Counted from the first letter of the stretch, positions 1 through 11,973 are shown. The stretch: DNA of 64,000 bases from Scolanthus callimorphus (GCA_033964015.1 CM066923.1:24316168-24380167); one strand, 5' to 3'. The notes: generated from the letters alone by a model not told the origin. Made by a program: numbers and translations.

Positions 1-332
1 CCCAATACAAATCAAGCAGAGGTAAATGAATTATTAAACAGTAGTATTAACTTTTGATACAGACTCCTGCTCAACTAATTAGTATTCATTAACTTTTGAT
101 ACAGATATCTACTGATTAAAATGCAAAATTCTTTTCATCATGCATTGATTTTACCCTTCATCTTTACGCTATGACAAAATGTCTAACACTGTCTGGATTT
201 CCAGTATAACCTCGTAAATATCAAGCGGTCAATACATGAAATGAGCTATGGCATTTATAGTAAACTGCGTTATCTGGTATAGGTATACTCGCCGTCTCCT
301 GCTTATAAGCTTGAGCCACAATATTATATACT
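1..332. other. AT-rich intergenic DNA, no gene seen
   Basis: No open frame of convincing length or composition and no recognisable repeat. The sequence is plain AT-rich DNA leading into the first inverted repeat. Confidence 0.6.
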
Positions 333-498
333 AATTACGATTTTGAGACGGCAATTCCACAAAATATTGACGGCTAGTTGGGAGAAAATATGTTCACGTA
401 TTGGGCGGAGTCGCGCAGCGACGGAGCCCAATACGTGAAAATATTTTCTTCCAACGCCGTCAATATTTTGTGGAATTGCCGTCTCAAAATCGTAATTA
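333..498. repeat. Short foldback/MITE-like inverted repeat
   Basis: The left arm, starting near AATTACGATTTTGAGACGG, is repeated in reverse complement at the right end. The arms continue almost to a centre near position 415, so the whole segment can fold into one hairpin. The core CCACAAAATATTGACGG recurs as a small palindrome at 795-828. There is no coding capacity. It is most simply read as a MITE; no convincing target duplication was seen. Confidence 0.7.
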
Positions 499-948
499 AT
501 ATTGTATCGCGATTCTTGAAGATTTTCTGGAGGAAATGGCAAGAAATAGTGCTATTTATTGTCGATTGAAATTTCAATTCTCATTACATTTACGCACGAT
601 CTCACGCAATCACATGGGCTTTTCGCACGAGCTCGAGCATTTTCTGTTTACATTTTTCCATCTTTTTCGGCGAAAAAAAATCTCTTTCTGCCATAAGATA
701 TTGCTAGAAATATAGCTAAACGTTATTTCTAACTATTGACAATGAAATGAAACATAAATTCGTGCGAAAAAAGTTGAATTTTGCTAGCTCTTTTTGAGCC
801 GTCAATACCACAAAATATTGACGGCTCACAACAACACAGAGTGGCAGGGTGAATCGCGATACTTGGTCGCATCTTTCATATCAGCGTCTAGAACTTTTCG
901 GAAAGCCGCAAATCTTTGAAAAAGGTTTTAAAACATGGTTATTGTCAA
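499..948. other. Intergenic DNA with one small palindrome
   Basis: No gene seen. Positions 795-828 form a palindrome (TGAGCCGTCAATA and its complement) that shares its core with the inverted repeat at 333-498. Confidence 0.5.
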
Positions 949-1236
949 CACGGCAAAAAAGTCCGCATTTTCCGTTCGGATAATGCGAGGAAAATTCGCC
1001 GAAAACGTAACATAATCTTGGCGTTTTCCTCTATTTATCCATCAGTAAAACGCGCGTTTTCCCATGCATTTTCCTGTCAATTTTCCCGAGGCAGAAAACG
1101 TGCCGTTTACCTGTACGTTTTACTACTTGGCAAAATTCAGCATTATGCGACTTTTCCTGGCGTTGTCTGTTCGAGGAAAACGGCTGGAACACGTGAGTTT
1201 TCCAGTTATCACCTCTCACGTTTTCCCAAATAGAAC

Positions 1237-1648
1237 ATTCGCGTTTTCCTTAAATTATCCTTGTTGGATTTTAGCTGGATAATTCGCGTTTTCCCTACAT
1301 TATCCCTGTAGGATGTTGCCGGATAATTCGCGTTTTCCCGCATTTTCCTTACATAATTTCCGTCGGATAATTCGCGTTTTCCCTACATTATCCCTGAAGG
1401 ATTTTGCTGGATAATTCGCGTTTTCCCTACATTATCCCTGTAGGATTTCCGCTGGGTAATTCGCGTTTTCCCGCATTTTCCTTACATAATTTCCGTCGGA
1501 TAATTCGCGTTTTCCCTACATTATCCCTGTAGGATTTTGCTGGATAATTCGCGTTTTCCCTACATTATCCCTGTAGGATTTTGCCGGATAATTCGCGTTT
1601 TCACTGCATTTTCCCTGTAGGATTTTTGCCGGATAATTCGGCTTTCCC
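1237..1648. repeat. Left subterminal tandem array, about 50-bp unit
   Basis: About eight imperfect copies of a unit containing ATTCGCGTTTTCCC, ACATTATCCCTGTAGGA and TGCTGGATA. Unit lengths vary around 50 bp, and some copies carry an extra GCATTTTCCTTACATAA segment. It lies inside the left end of the 949-7343 element. Confidence 0.8.
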
Positions 1649-3334
1649 GTGTGTCACGATCTCTCAGCATTAGTTAAACTCGCAACACGATATACCATTC
1701 AATACATTTTTATTCAAAATAAACTTTCTTATACACATAACTCACTCACATAGGCATTACTAAATTGTAGATAAAATCATAACATTAACGCATAAATGTA
1801 TGTTATAAATGTTATACATATTGTTTTAAATGTCTAACAGTAGATTTCAAAGTGTCCTATAGTTTACCACTGTATGCATTGCGGCGATTTTCAGCCGTCA
1901 ATCAAACCAAAACGCTGGATTCGGCCACTTCAGTGGGTCGAAATTGATTGCCATATCAACCAAAATGGTTTTAAGCTACCCTTGTATACCTTGCCTCGAA
2001 TGTTTATCTTTCTGGTTCAAGAAAATCATTACAATGGTCTTGCGTAAAATTGCCAATCGCAACAGTGCATTTTGAGACCGCGTAGCAATGCATATGGTGG
2101 TAAACATTCATTATCACAATAAAAAATATACACCACTTTCACAATTCAGTTTTTCTAATTAAAGGCGAAAGAAACATTTACTGTAGTCAAAAACTTGCTG
2201 CTCAAGAACTGTTTCGGAAACTTTTAGTACAATTTGGTTAAATATTGACGGAATTGTAGGACCCCACAAATACAGAGTTTTGTATGGGGTTTTCACTAGA
2301 AGCCTCTCTGGCCTCGTTTTGGTGTATTTTGAGAACTTCAGATCCTTATATCTCGTCCAAGATTTGCTGTTTTCATCTCAGCTCCACAAATGCTTTGAAA
2401 GTCATCAGGCGCTATAACGGTTAATAGTTTTCATGTCAAAATCTCAAATAGTTTTAAAGTTTGAATGCCTCACGTAAATGAGCGGCGGCCATATGAAAGT
2501 GGTGTATTCCTGTATTCAGGCATAGTTTCAAATCATCCGTGGAACTTGTCATAAAAAGCAACAGGTAAGATGAGTTCAACATTACTCTTTAGTTCTCTAT
2601 TCGCCCATTTTGAAGCTTTTCCTTTTGATAAAGGATCTTACAGTAAGAAATTGGTTAGGCGGCCTAACCCAGAAGAAAGTCGGTTCTTACTTGTATGACC
2701 CAGACACACCCAAGAGTCTGATATAACAGCCAACAATCCCGTTTTGTACTACCCAGAGTATCAGGCTTTCTTGGGGAAAAATAAAGAACAAAGAAAGGCT
2801 GCCCCTGCCTCATTTTGCCGAAAAGGGGAAGGGTCTGATGCTCAGGCTAGTGTTTCTCTTCATGACTTAACATCTAATTGATTGTAGAAGGGCCGTATAG
2901 TAGGTCATCAAAGTGGCAGTTTAGATTCTGATGCTGGATGACTACCTAAGTCTGTCTTGTCCGAACTCACAAGGTGGACGGCTTTTTTCCTTTGCTGGTC
3001 GATCCTCTTTTTCTTCATGGGTAAGGGTCTCGTCTCGTCTGGAAACAAAGGACAATGAAAACAGATCAAACAAATTAAAAGCTGCTTTCAGTTTTGTTGA
3101 TGTTGTCATAACGTGTTTTGAATTCTTCAGGGAGTCCTTTGCATTTCACTACAGAAATCTCCTGCTCCCTTCTATTTTGTTCTTTCCCAAAGCCAAAAAA
3201 AAATCGTATATCAAACTGAGGGAGTGTATCTATAAAAATTGCGTTCAACAGATAAAACGTCTGACGCGCGTGATGTAAGAATAACTCTGATTCAAAAACA
3301 AGAACTTGATTATGGAAATCGCAAAAAGATAGTA
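1649..3334. other. Interior of candidate element, no gene recognised
   Basis: The longest frame (2931-3278, 115 codons) resembles nothing I recognise and has no supporting context. I see no intact gene in this stretch. Confidence 0.5.
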
Positions 3335-3682
3335 CACTCTTTTTTTTATAAGAACCGTTCAGCCTGAAATTTACCCAAATTTTAAGAACATGCTAAGAAC
3401 ATGCCTGAGCCTCAGATACGAGCAAAATAGATTTATTTTCAGTGATGCGTTCTAAAATCCAGAATCAAATGTGTCAATAATAACGACCTTCAATATTGTA
3501 ATTTATAAACTCTTAAATACTTCATTGGTATGAAACCTTCTATAAGATCTATCATATTTCAGCCTCCGACGTGTCTAAAATGTAAGAACATCCGTAAGAA
3601 TATTTCCAGCCTCAAACTGCTCCAAAAATAAGAACGGCCCTGCCTCAACTGAAAATTAGACGTTCTTATAAAAAAAAGAGTG
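3335..3682. mobile_element. Tc1/mariner-type MITE with TA target duplication
   Basis: The element begins CACTCTTTTTTTTATAAGAA and ends with the inverted counterpart ending AAGAGTG. A TA dinucleotide flanks both sides (3333-3334 and 3683-3684), the signature of Tc1/mariner-type insertion. A second copy of the same family lies in the opposite orientation at 56920-57288, with matching interior sequence and also TA-flanked. It has no coding capacity. Confidence 0.8.
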
Positions 3683-4032
3683 TATCGACTCCCTGATCGA
3701 ACAGGCTGCATTTAACACAGATTGTTTTAGAACAATTTAAACAAGAAGTGGTCAAAAATCTTGTTACTGAAATATGTAGTAAATATTTTGATTTGGTTTT
3801 GGTATGAATATAAGTGATAAGCAGTGTCTGATCGCTCCGCAAAACAATTCTCATGGGAACCTGAGGAAATAAATTCAAAGTTCACAGAAATGTTGATTTT
3901 TAGCAGGACAAATCTTTGTAAATCTTATATATTAATATAACTTTATAAAATAGCTAAGATAATACGCGCGCTCTGGTTGTTTTGAGAACTGTGCATTCTC
4001 ACGGCAGATGCAGATTTCCGTGATTTAAGACT

Positions 4033-4149
4033 GTGATAAACGCACTTGGATGCAGGAAAACACTTGAAAAGTTTGAAACTCATTCGTCTACGGCTCGTGA
4101 GTTTCAAACTTTTCTCGTGTTTTTCCAGCATCCCTCGTGCGTTTCTCAC
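4033..4149. repeat. Inverted repeat (foldback)
   Basis: Arms starting GTGATAAACGCACTTGGATG and ending in its near-complement fold around a centre near 4090. A related arm-like stretch (TTTCTCGTGTTTTTCCAGCA) occurs at about 61328-61348, so this is an interspersed family. Confidence 0.7.
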
Positions 4150-4343
4150 ATTATATACCACGGCAATCCGCTTTTTATTGCTTAAATATATTTATTTTAG
4201 AAAACTTTGAAATTTAGTTTCTCGGGTCTCCGTGAGATATGTTTGGCGGGACGACCACTACTTAGTTTCTTTCATGGGAACCTTAAAAAGATCAAACTTT
4301 TTACTAACAATACTTTTGGCCAACCATTGCTGGAATCTCTTAA

Positions 4344-5289
4344 ACACGAGGTTCCGGTATAAAAGGGATAACTCCTCCCACCCCGGGGCTCGAGAACAAT
4401 CAGTTATTAATCAGCTGTCAAAGAGTGAACATCTCACTTCGTCTCTCTGTACCGCGAAATTCAAAATTTAGAATTCAAATGCGAGCAAAAACGCCAACAA
4501 ATGATTTCCTACCTGTTTAAATTTGTATTCCTTCTCATTTCTTGCAAAATAATTTTATTCGAACCTGATTTGGTTCGGATAAAAACGCTTTTCTTCACAG
4601 CACAGGCAGAGCGGAAATGACCTGCTTAGACCACTAAATTTCAAATAATAAGGTCAGGTTAGCTCAGATATGCTTGCTTTTTTGCATACATACTCCTTGT
4701 CTGATTAAAAACAAAATATCAAAAATGACTTTTTCTAATGGATCCGTCTTTGAGATATTAGGCTTTAAACATTGGTTGCTAAGCCATTTTATGGGAGAAT
4801 TAGTACTTTGATCAGGAATTATGCAAACTTTGCTCAATCATATCTAAAATTCATGTTCTTCAATTTTCTTAAAAATTTGGAATTAAGCTTTTAGCCATAG
4901 AAACTCTTTGTATACGGAATCTTGAGCTTATATATTGAAATATGGCAAAGTTAGACATTTCATTTTTGGTCATTTCCGCTCTGTCCACAGCACATAATAT
5001 TATTCGCTCTTTTGAATACTAATTAGTCTCGCTCTCCGCTGAGAATAAAACATCGCTTTTGTTCGGTCAGAAATAGGTTCGAATAAAATTATTTTGCAAT
5101 AAATGAAAAGGCACATGGGTTTAAAGAGCTAGGAAATTATTTATTTGTGCTTTTGCATCGGTTTTGAATTCTAAATTTTGAATTTCGCGGTACAGAGAGA
5201 TGAAGTGAGATGTTCACTCGTTGACAGCTGATTGATAACTGATTGTTCTCGGGCCCCGGGGTTATCCCTTTTATACCGGAACCTCGTGT
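4344..5289. mobile_element. TTAA-flanked foldback MITE (piggyBac/Kolobok-like target)
   Basis: The ends are inverted copies starting ACACGAGGTTCCGGTATAAA. They are flanked on both sides by TTAA (4340-4343 and 5290-5293), the target used by piggyBac-type and Kolobok-type transposons. The arms stay similar for over 200 bp, including a CCCCGGGG block near each end; the left arm carries a small insertion. The middle of the element is occupied by a separate nested MITE. There is no transposase. Confidence 0.85.
4605..4985. mobile_element. Nested MITE with GAGCGGAAATGACC ends, 9-bp target duplication
   Basis: The ends are inverted around GAGCGGAAATGACC and GGTCATTTCCGCTC. The 9-bp direct repeat CACAGCACA flanks both sides (4596-4604 and 4986-4994), supporting a genuine insertion into the TTAA-flanked element. 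A second copy is at 46390-46775 in the opposite orientation with its own target duplication, and a diverged fragment lies near 55560-55740. The 8-9-bp duplication suits hAT-like or Mutator-like superfamilies; which one is uncertain. Confidence 0.85.
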
Positions 5290-5293
5290 TTAA

Positions 5294-6330
5294 ATATTCT
5301 GTCTTAAGTTATTTGTCCAGAAATCCAGTAGAAGCTAGTGGAACGGCATTTATTAACGTTTATAACAAAAACAAAATACATAAATCAATAAATCTAGCTA
5401 CTGCACTAAACAACTCAGGTATGATCACAGCATTAGATTTTTTAGACTTCAGAACAAAGTCGCTTTTGCAGGAAAATAATTGCACAACAAGGTGCTATGA
5501 CATTCTCGACATTCCAGAGCAGACAAGTCATGCGATACACTTATGCAAATTCACAGCGTGTTTAAGATTTATAGAACGGCCATCAATATGATAAAATTAA
5601 TAGCTTTTTCATTAAATCAAACTGGCACAAACGTTTTAGTATGTTAAGGATGTTCATACTAACCGATAAATCTGGTATTATCTGCGGACCTTCCATCGAT
5701 TTGCGCTTGAAGGACGCTAACCTTGCGTGAGTTCGTTATTGCTTGATAGCTTGTATTCTTTCCAAGGGCGGTTCATCAATCGGCGGTTAACTTAGCCCCC
5801 TTCAAAGCCTTTTTCATCCTGACTTCCATGGCTATGACTTGACGAGCCTATTAATAACACGTTAGTCTGATGATTCCCAGTGGACAGTCCGACCGCTTCG
5901 GTTCTAGCTATCTACAAGAACCCTTTTGTTTCTCACCGTCACTTGACTGATACTTCTATTAGATCTTTGCAGCGTCTGTGATCTCCTTTAGCTTTGTAAA
6001 TGTCAACCCGAAATTAGCGGGGTTGTTGTACGCCATTATATTGAAAGCTTAGACGGAAAGGAGTATAGCAAATGTGTTATTTTTGAGACTACTTATAACG
6101 GTGTATTATTATGGCAAGCAGCACGATTTGAAAAGAGAGCCAAAACTGTTTGTTCCAATGAAAATCAATGCAGGTCGATGAAACAACGCTTGTGATTGGT
6201 CAAAACCCGGACGTTATAGTGTTATGTTTTCTTACATGAACTGTGATTCGCTAATAACAACTTCCGGGGTCATGAGACCTTGAAGTAGCGTGGAACCAAC
6301 TAACATCACGTCCGTCACTTCCTGTCAGCA
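5294..6330. other. Interior of candidate element, no gene recognised
   Basis: An open frame across 5232-5591 begins inside the neighbouring MITE arm and encodes nothing I recognise. Otherwise there is no gene-like signal. Confidence 0.45.
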
Positions 6331-7143
6331 GAACACTTCGAATATTCGATCCTGTTCAAGAAAATGCGAGGAAAACGCGACCAAAGGGGTTATTATACGG
6401 GTTAATATTCCTTGCGTTTTCTGACCAGGAAAATGTTTAGACTACTCACGTAATCTTTCCAAGTAAACGCCAGGAAAACTCCAAGGAACACTTCGAATAT
6501 TCCTGTTTAAGAAAATGCGAGGAAAACGCGACCAAAGGGGGTTTTTATACGGGGTTAATTTTCGCTGTGTTTTCTGACCAGGAAAATGTTTAGACTACTC
6601 ACGTAATCTTTCCAAGTAAACGCCAGGAAAACTCCAAGGAACACTTCGAATATTCCTGTTTTAGAAAATGCGAGGAAAACGCGACCAAAGGGGGTTATTA
6701 TACGGGGTTAATTTTCCCTGAGTTTTCTGACCAGGAAAATGTTTAGACTATTCGCGTAATCTTTCCAAGTTCACGCCGGGAAAACACGACGGAACACTTC
6801 CAATATTCCTGTTCGAGAAAATGCGAGGAAAACGCGACCAAAGGGGGTTATTATACGGGGTTAATTTTCCTTGCGTTTTCTGACCAGGAAAATGTTTCGA
6901 CTATTCGCGTAATCTTTCCAAGTTCACGCCGGGAAAACACGACGGAACACTTCGAATATTCCTGTTCGAGAAAATGCGAGGAAAACGCGACCAAAGGGGG
7001 TTATTATACGGGGTTAATTTTCCCTGCGTTTTCTGACCAGGAAAATGTTTAGATTACGCGCGTAATCTTTCCAAGCAAACGCCGGGAAAACTCGACGGTA
7101 CACTTCGAATATTCCTGTTCGAGAAAATGCGAAGAAAACGCTA
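6331..7143. repeat. Right subterminal tandem array, about 153-bp unit
   Basis: About five copies of a unit of roughly 153 bp, each with GAAAATGCGAGGAAAACGCG, CCAAAGGGGGTTATTATACG and TCTGACCAGGAAAATGTT. The CCAAAGGGG block recurs at about 6380, 6531, 6684, 6837 and 6990. It is oriented opposite to the left array in terms of the shared GCGTTTTCC motif. Confidence 0.9.
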
Positions 7144-7343
7144 GGAATATCTAAGACTTACCCGACATAATACGTAAGGGATGACATCGAATTTAACGAC
7201 GCGTAAAATGCAAGGAAAACTCCACGGAAAATGTCGTATTTTCCCGAGATGGCAAAACGTGAAGATTATACAAGAATATTTGGAATTTTACGGACATTTT
7301 GCCACCTTCAAAACTACTGGAAAACGCGGACTTTTTTGCCGTG

Positions 7344-7806
7344 CAAGCTGTTTTTATTTTCACGAAATACAAAATATAGACCTAAATTGAAGCTTTATAT
7401 GTATAATCATTTACCTCTTGTCACTTTTGTCCAGAATGTTTTCTCCTCCTGTCTCACTGAAATGGCTGTTAATGGCACACGCTACCGGGAACCGAGAAAT
7501 GCTTACCGAGCCGTTCGCAGCTTAGAACTAAAACTCACAACAAACTCAGTCTGAAGGTTTTTTACTCCCAATGGGACCAGCGCGTTTGGTAATAACCATC
7601 ACGTCCGATCTGATTGGGCAAACTAAGCTCAGTTATTAACGTTCAATTGTTCACAGTGCTGCATTGTTCTTAGTGTTGAATTGTTTGAGGGCTAAAAAAG
7701 TAAAAGTGCATTCCACTTATTGTTTCATTTCACAAGTAAGATAAAATATGCGCGTCCGATCTGATGGGCTTTACAATGGCTCGCCTAACGGCTCGCCATT
7801 GTAAAT

Positions 7807-7843
<37 letters not shown>

Positions 7844-8110
7844 AAAAAGAAGTTTCATTTGACATGCACCTTGACGTATCCTGTTTAGCAGGAGCCTTTT
7901 GTGCAAAAAGGAACATGAGATTGGCATAGATTTTCTTCACTGTAGCAACCCTAAAACTAGCATTATCTCAGTGTTGCAATACCACAAACTCTGGCTACAA
8001 ATTCATTATGAAATAGACATGAATAGATGTGGTGTTGTTGAAATTCAAAATAGAAATGAATGATAAAAATTTCTATGATGATGTGAAACGAGCACTGACT
8101 TTCAGACCCT
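7344..8110. other. Intergenic DNA with a palindrome
   Basis: No gene recognised. Positions 7740-7838 form an inverted repeat with ends GATAAAATATG and CATATTTTATC and an inner GGCTCGCC-type palindrome. Its centre is near 7789. Confidence 0.5.
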
Positions 8111-8305
8111 CTTTTTATTTTGACTTTAACACATTATTTACAGGAGTGGCTGATCCGCAAATAGACTAACTAATCGAGGCGGACCAGCCATATCAGGGTA
8201 TTTTAATAATAATAATATGTTGTGTTCAGGGTTTTCACTCAATTTATGGTCAAATGGAAGGAGAAGAGCTTATTTGATTCAGAAAAGAAGAAAGGCCAGT
8301 GACCA

Positions 8306-9868
8306 GTGGCCAGTGGTAATGGGATCCCTGTGGTGATTGGAAATCGCAGACCGATTCCTCGGTCATCGGCACGCACCCTTGACAGGAGTAATCTTACTGT
8401 CATTAAAACCACTCCGCAGTTGACTAAACCATGCGGCTTTGTACCTGTTGATTTCTGTCTTTTGAACACTAGATCTATCAATAAAAAGGAGCTTGCTCTC
8501 AAAGACTACTCTGTCGATAACGACCTCGACATTCTTGCTGTCACTGAGACTTGGTTGAAAGATGAAGGATCTTACAATTTTTCTGTCTCAGAAGTTTGCC
8601 CCACCGGGTATCACTTTCACCATGTTCCGCGAAAGCACTCTAAAGGTGGCGGAGTGGGCCTTATGTTTAAAAAACGCATTGAATTTAAAAAGCTACCGCT
8701 GACCGATTTCAAATCATTTGAATATATTGATGGCATTGCCTTGTCATCCACCGGCTCCACTAGAATTGTTGTCATCTACAGGCCCCCTCCATCAAAGACA
8801 AATAAACTCAACAGTACTATGTTTTTCCAAGAGTTTTGTACCCTGGCCGAAGGGCTAATACTCCATCAGGGTAATCTATTGATATGTGGCGACTTCAATT
8901 TTCATATGGACACCTTGGAAAAACCTGATACTAGCAAATTTAATAAAATCCTCCAGTCATTTGGTTTGAAGCAACACGTAAATGGTCCCACTCATAAGAA
9001 AGGCCATACCCTTGACTTAGTAATAACCAGGGCTGATGATGAATTGTTAACTAGCACCATAATATGTGATCCGATGCTCTCAGATCACTCTGCCATACAC
9101 TGTAAACTACATCTACATAAACCTCCCCTTGAAAGAGTTGAAATTAAATATCGTAAACTACGATCAATACAAATAGATTCCTTTAGGGAAGACCTGAAGA
9201 GCTCTTCACTTGTGAATAACAATTTTTCTAGCCTGCCTGAATTTCTTAATACATATGAGAATACCCTAAAGGACACCCTTGATACTCACGCCCCTGTGAA
9301 ACGCCGTACGGTAACTCTAAGGCCATCGGCACCATGGTATACTGAAAACATAGCAGAGGCGAAGAGAAAGCGCAGGAGACTCGAACGTCGCTGGCGTTCA
9401 TCGAGGCTCTGTGTTGACAGGCAAATGTACACAGAACAATGCAAAACTGTCAATAGCATGCTCAAGGAAGCTAAAACTGCGTACTACTCCTCGATCATTT
9501 CTGAAAATGCAAAAAACCAAAAGACTCTTTTTAACACCGTTGATAAACTTCTTCACAATAAGCTACAGAGTCGTTTCCCCTCCGAGAAATCAACATCCCA
9601 ACTTGTTGATAACTTCGCGAACTTCTTTACCAATAAAATAATAACCATTCGTGAACAGTTGGATAAGGAAGTCAGCTCAACACCTAAACTATGCGCCCCA
9701 CAAATCGGGAGTCCACCTTCTACACCCCTTTTGAATTTCAGAACTTTATCTGATGAAGAAGTTGGCTCTTTGTTTGACCTGACAGTGTCGAAGTCTTGTG
9801 AGTTAGATCCTTGTCCTGCATCTATTCTCAAAGCATCAAAAAACTGTCCTCCTTCCGGTCTTAACTAA
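8306..9868 (+). pseudogene. LINE ORF, apurinic-type endonuclease region
   Basis: The frame of 520 codons contains an exonuclease-endonuclease-phosphatase fold. Visible blocks are LLNTRSINKK, AVTETWLKD (catalytic Glu), VIYRPPP, ICGDFNFH (Asp/Asn pair) and the terminal SDHSAI (catalytic His). This nuclease nicks target DNA to prime reverse transcription. The segment after about residue 270 is the usual linker (HAPVKRRTV, RPSAPWYTENI) between nuclease and polymerase. The frame breaks near 9843: continuing the protein requires the next frame (VLTKIVNMSLQRA). The start codon is not secure because similar residues could begin upstream. Confidence 0.85.
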
Positions 9869-10679
9869 AATTGTCAATATGTCTCTACAACGTGCATCCA
9901 TGCCAACACAACTAAAGGAAGCAATGGTTAGACCGAAACATAAGAAGGCCTCCCTTGACCCTGAGCAGTACTCTAGTTTTAGACCCCTTTCTAACCTCAA
10001 GTTTGTCGCAAAATTGATCGAGAAGGCAGTTGCGAGTCAGCTTAAACTACATATAACTGACAACCAACTTGAGGAGCTCTTTCAGTCTGCCTACAAAGAA
10101 CTGCATAGTACTGAGACCGCCCTCCTCAGAGTCCAGAACGACTTACTTAATTCCATTGATAACAAAAAATCTGTTGCCCTCCTTCTTCTTGACATGTCTG
10201 CTGCGTTTGACACAGTCGACTATGATATTCTTCTAAACCGGATGTCATCACGCTTTGGCATAGGCGGCGCAGCCCTTCAGTGGTTTCAATCATATCTCAA
10301 TAACCGAAAACAGTTTGTGGTTGTGGAAGGTGTCAGGTCAACAGTTAAAGATCTTTCCTGTGGTGTCCCCCAGGGCTCTGTACTTGGCCCTATCCTGTAC
10401 CTTCTGTATACGTCTCCCATCGGTGACATAATAAGGAGCCATGGACTTGATTTTCATCTCTACGCCGATGACATCCAACTTTATCTTCCTTTTCATCCCA
10501 CAAATCAAGGCGAGCTGGAAGCAATTGCTCGCATACAGGCCTGTGTCCGTGACATTGACTCATGGATGATCCACAACAAACTTAAACTGAACAGGGACAA
10601 GACTGAGCTTATTATCATCAGTGCTCGTCATCGCCAAGGCCAGCAATTCAATCGATTGATATCTGCAATGAAACTATAA
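9845..10679 (+). pseudogene. LINE reverse transcriptase region
   Basis: The frame continues the element after a shift near 9843. Motifs in order are FRPLSNLKF, KLIEKAVASQL, LLLDMSAAFDTVD (first catalytic Asp), CGVPQGSVLGP and YADDIQLY (the catalytic YADD box). Together they make a full palm domain of a non-LTR reverse transcriptase. The frame ends early at 10679 after a further shift around 10645-10675; the following stretch still reads as element protein (ARNIGVIFDQSMSFEDQV) in another frame. Confidence 0.85.
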
Positions 10680-10909
10680 CTCCAGCACCAACCGCCAGAA
10701 ATATTGGTGTCATTTTTGACCAATCCATGTCTTTTGAAGATCAAGTCTCAGAGCAACATGCAAAGCATGCTTTTTTCATCTCCGCAATATTGCAAAAATA
10801 AGAGACTGCCTTACACAATCTGATACAGAAATCCTGGTACACGCTTTTATCACATCCAGGCTCGATAACACCAACTCACTACTCTATGGGCTCCCTAAAT
10901 TCTTATTGA

Positions 10910-11429
10910 CAGACTACAAAACGTGCAGAACTCAGCTGCTCGTCTTATCACACGCACTAAGAAATTTGACCATATCACTCCAACAATGAGACAATTACAC
11001 TGGCTCCCTGTGAGCCAGCGCATCATTTTTAAGATACTCTTGCTGACGTACAAAGCTTTAAACGGTCTGGCTCCGAATTACATAAATGACCTTATCGAGA
11101 AATATACCCCTGCAAGGCGGCTGAGATCTTCATCCAAGCTCTTACTTAAACCAAAGACAGCCAAGCTGATCTCTTATGGAGAACGGAGTTTCCAGGTAGC
11201 AGCACCCAGTCTATGGAACACCCTCCCTGAATCCATTCGCCTAAGCCAGACCCTAAGCACTTTCAAGTCCAATTTAAAAACCCACCTTTTTAAAAACACT
11301 ATGGTTGCTAACATGTGCCTGAGAAATTTTTTTACGTTTTACCATGTGCCTGAGAAATGTTTTACGTTTTTACCATTTTTACTCTATTTTAACTATTTTT
11401 ATCATTGCTTTATTTTTCTTGCGCAGTAA
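10910..11429 (+). pseudogene. LINE C-terminal region
   Basis: The C-terminal part is in yet another frame: QNSAARLITRTKKFDHI, LHWLPVSQRIIFKI, TYKALNGLAP, and PSLWNTLPESIR followed by LKTHLF. These blocks are very widespread at the end of CR1/L2-type polyproteins. A short duplication (CATGTGCCTGAGAAAT, at 11313 and 11344) lies just before the end. Confidence 0.8.
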
Positions 11430-11651
11430 ATTTCTTGTAAAGCGCTATTGAGCTATAGGAAATAGCGCTATATAAATGTAAGCATTATTATTATTATTAT
11501 TATTAGTTTTATAGACATCATTTTTATTGTTGGTCGAAAGGGAAAAAGGAGAGTCAAGGCCTGCGATTTTTAGCGCTTCCCATATTTGAGAGATGTCAAT
11601 AGACCGTTCCTTACAAAAATGCAGTAGCTACGCCCATGTTTTCAGAGTGTA

Positions 11652-11973
11652 AAGCGGGGATCAAACGGTGATGAGATTTGATGAGAGCTAATCATGAGAG
11701 GTGATGAGAGTTTTCCCGTTTGATCGCGAACTCTCATCGACTCCCATTCACTCTCATCCGCTCTCATGCACTTTGAACACTTTGAGTTGTTGGTTTGATC
11801 GCGCGGATGAGAGTTTTTCAGTCAGCAGCTGCCGCCAAAAGAACTGCAGGTTCATTTGGTTCCTGAACTGCAGGCTTTCCTCCGCAGACAGGAACTGGGT
11901 GCTAGTGCTCACGCTGACACTCACCAACTCTATCACCGTTTGATTGCTTCTCATCACTGTTTGATCCCTGCTT
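11652..11973. repeat. Inverted-repeat element, MITE-like
   Basis: It starts AAGCGGGGATCAAACGGTGA and ends with an imperfect complement (TCACTGTTTGATCCCTGCTT). Interior repeats of CTCATC/GATGAG and TTTGATCGCG appear on both halves. There is no coding content. Confidence 0.65.

Larger units (their letters stand above)
949..7343. mobile_element. Candidate large non-autonomous DNA transposon with inverted ends
   Basis: The first 25 bases (949-973, beginning CACGGCAAAAAAGTCCGC) and the last 25 (7319-7343) are inverted copies differing at one position. Just inside each end lies an array rich in a GCGTTTTCC-type motif: the left array reads CGCGTTTTCC and the right array reads GGAAAACGCG. The subterminal repeats are therefore also inverted, an arrangement typical of DNA transposons with subterminal transposase-binding repeats. 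A CAA triplet abuts both ends and could be a 3-bp target duplication, but that is weak. No transposase was found inside. The interior carries at least three other insertions. The superfamily is not assigned. Confidence 0.5.
8110..11507 (+). mobile_element. Decayed LINE retrotransposon, CR1/L2 (Jockey-like) type
   Basis: The order is endonuclease, then reverse transcriptase, then a C-terminal region, followed by a short 3' end (AGCGCTATATAAATG-like) and an (ATT)n tail near 11486-11507. This is the usual plan of CR1/L2-group non-LTR elements. The reading frame is interrupted at about 9843, 10645-10680 and 10910, so the copy is not functional as read. The 5' boundary is uncertain; 8110 is a guess from where unique-looking sequence gives way. 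No poly-A tail or target duplication was established. Confidence 0.85.

Noticed and set aside
2931..3278. A 115-codon gene within the candidate large element
   Set aside because: No recognisable domain or splice context, and composition like the surrounding non-coding DNA.
5232..5591. A 119-codon frame after the TTAA-flanked element
   Set aside because: It begins in the MITE arm and shows no known domain. No splice or expression support is visible.
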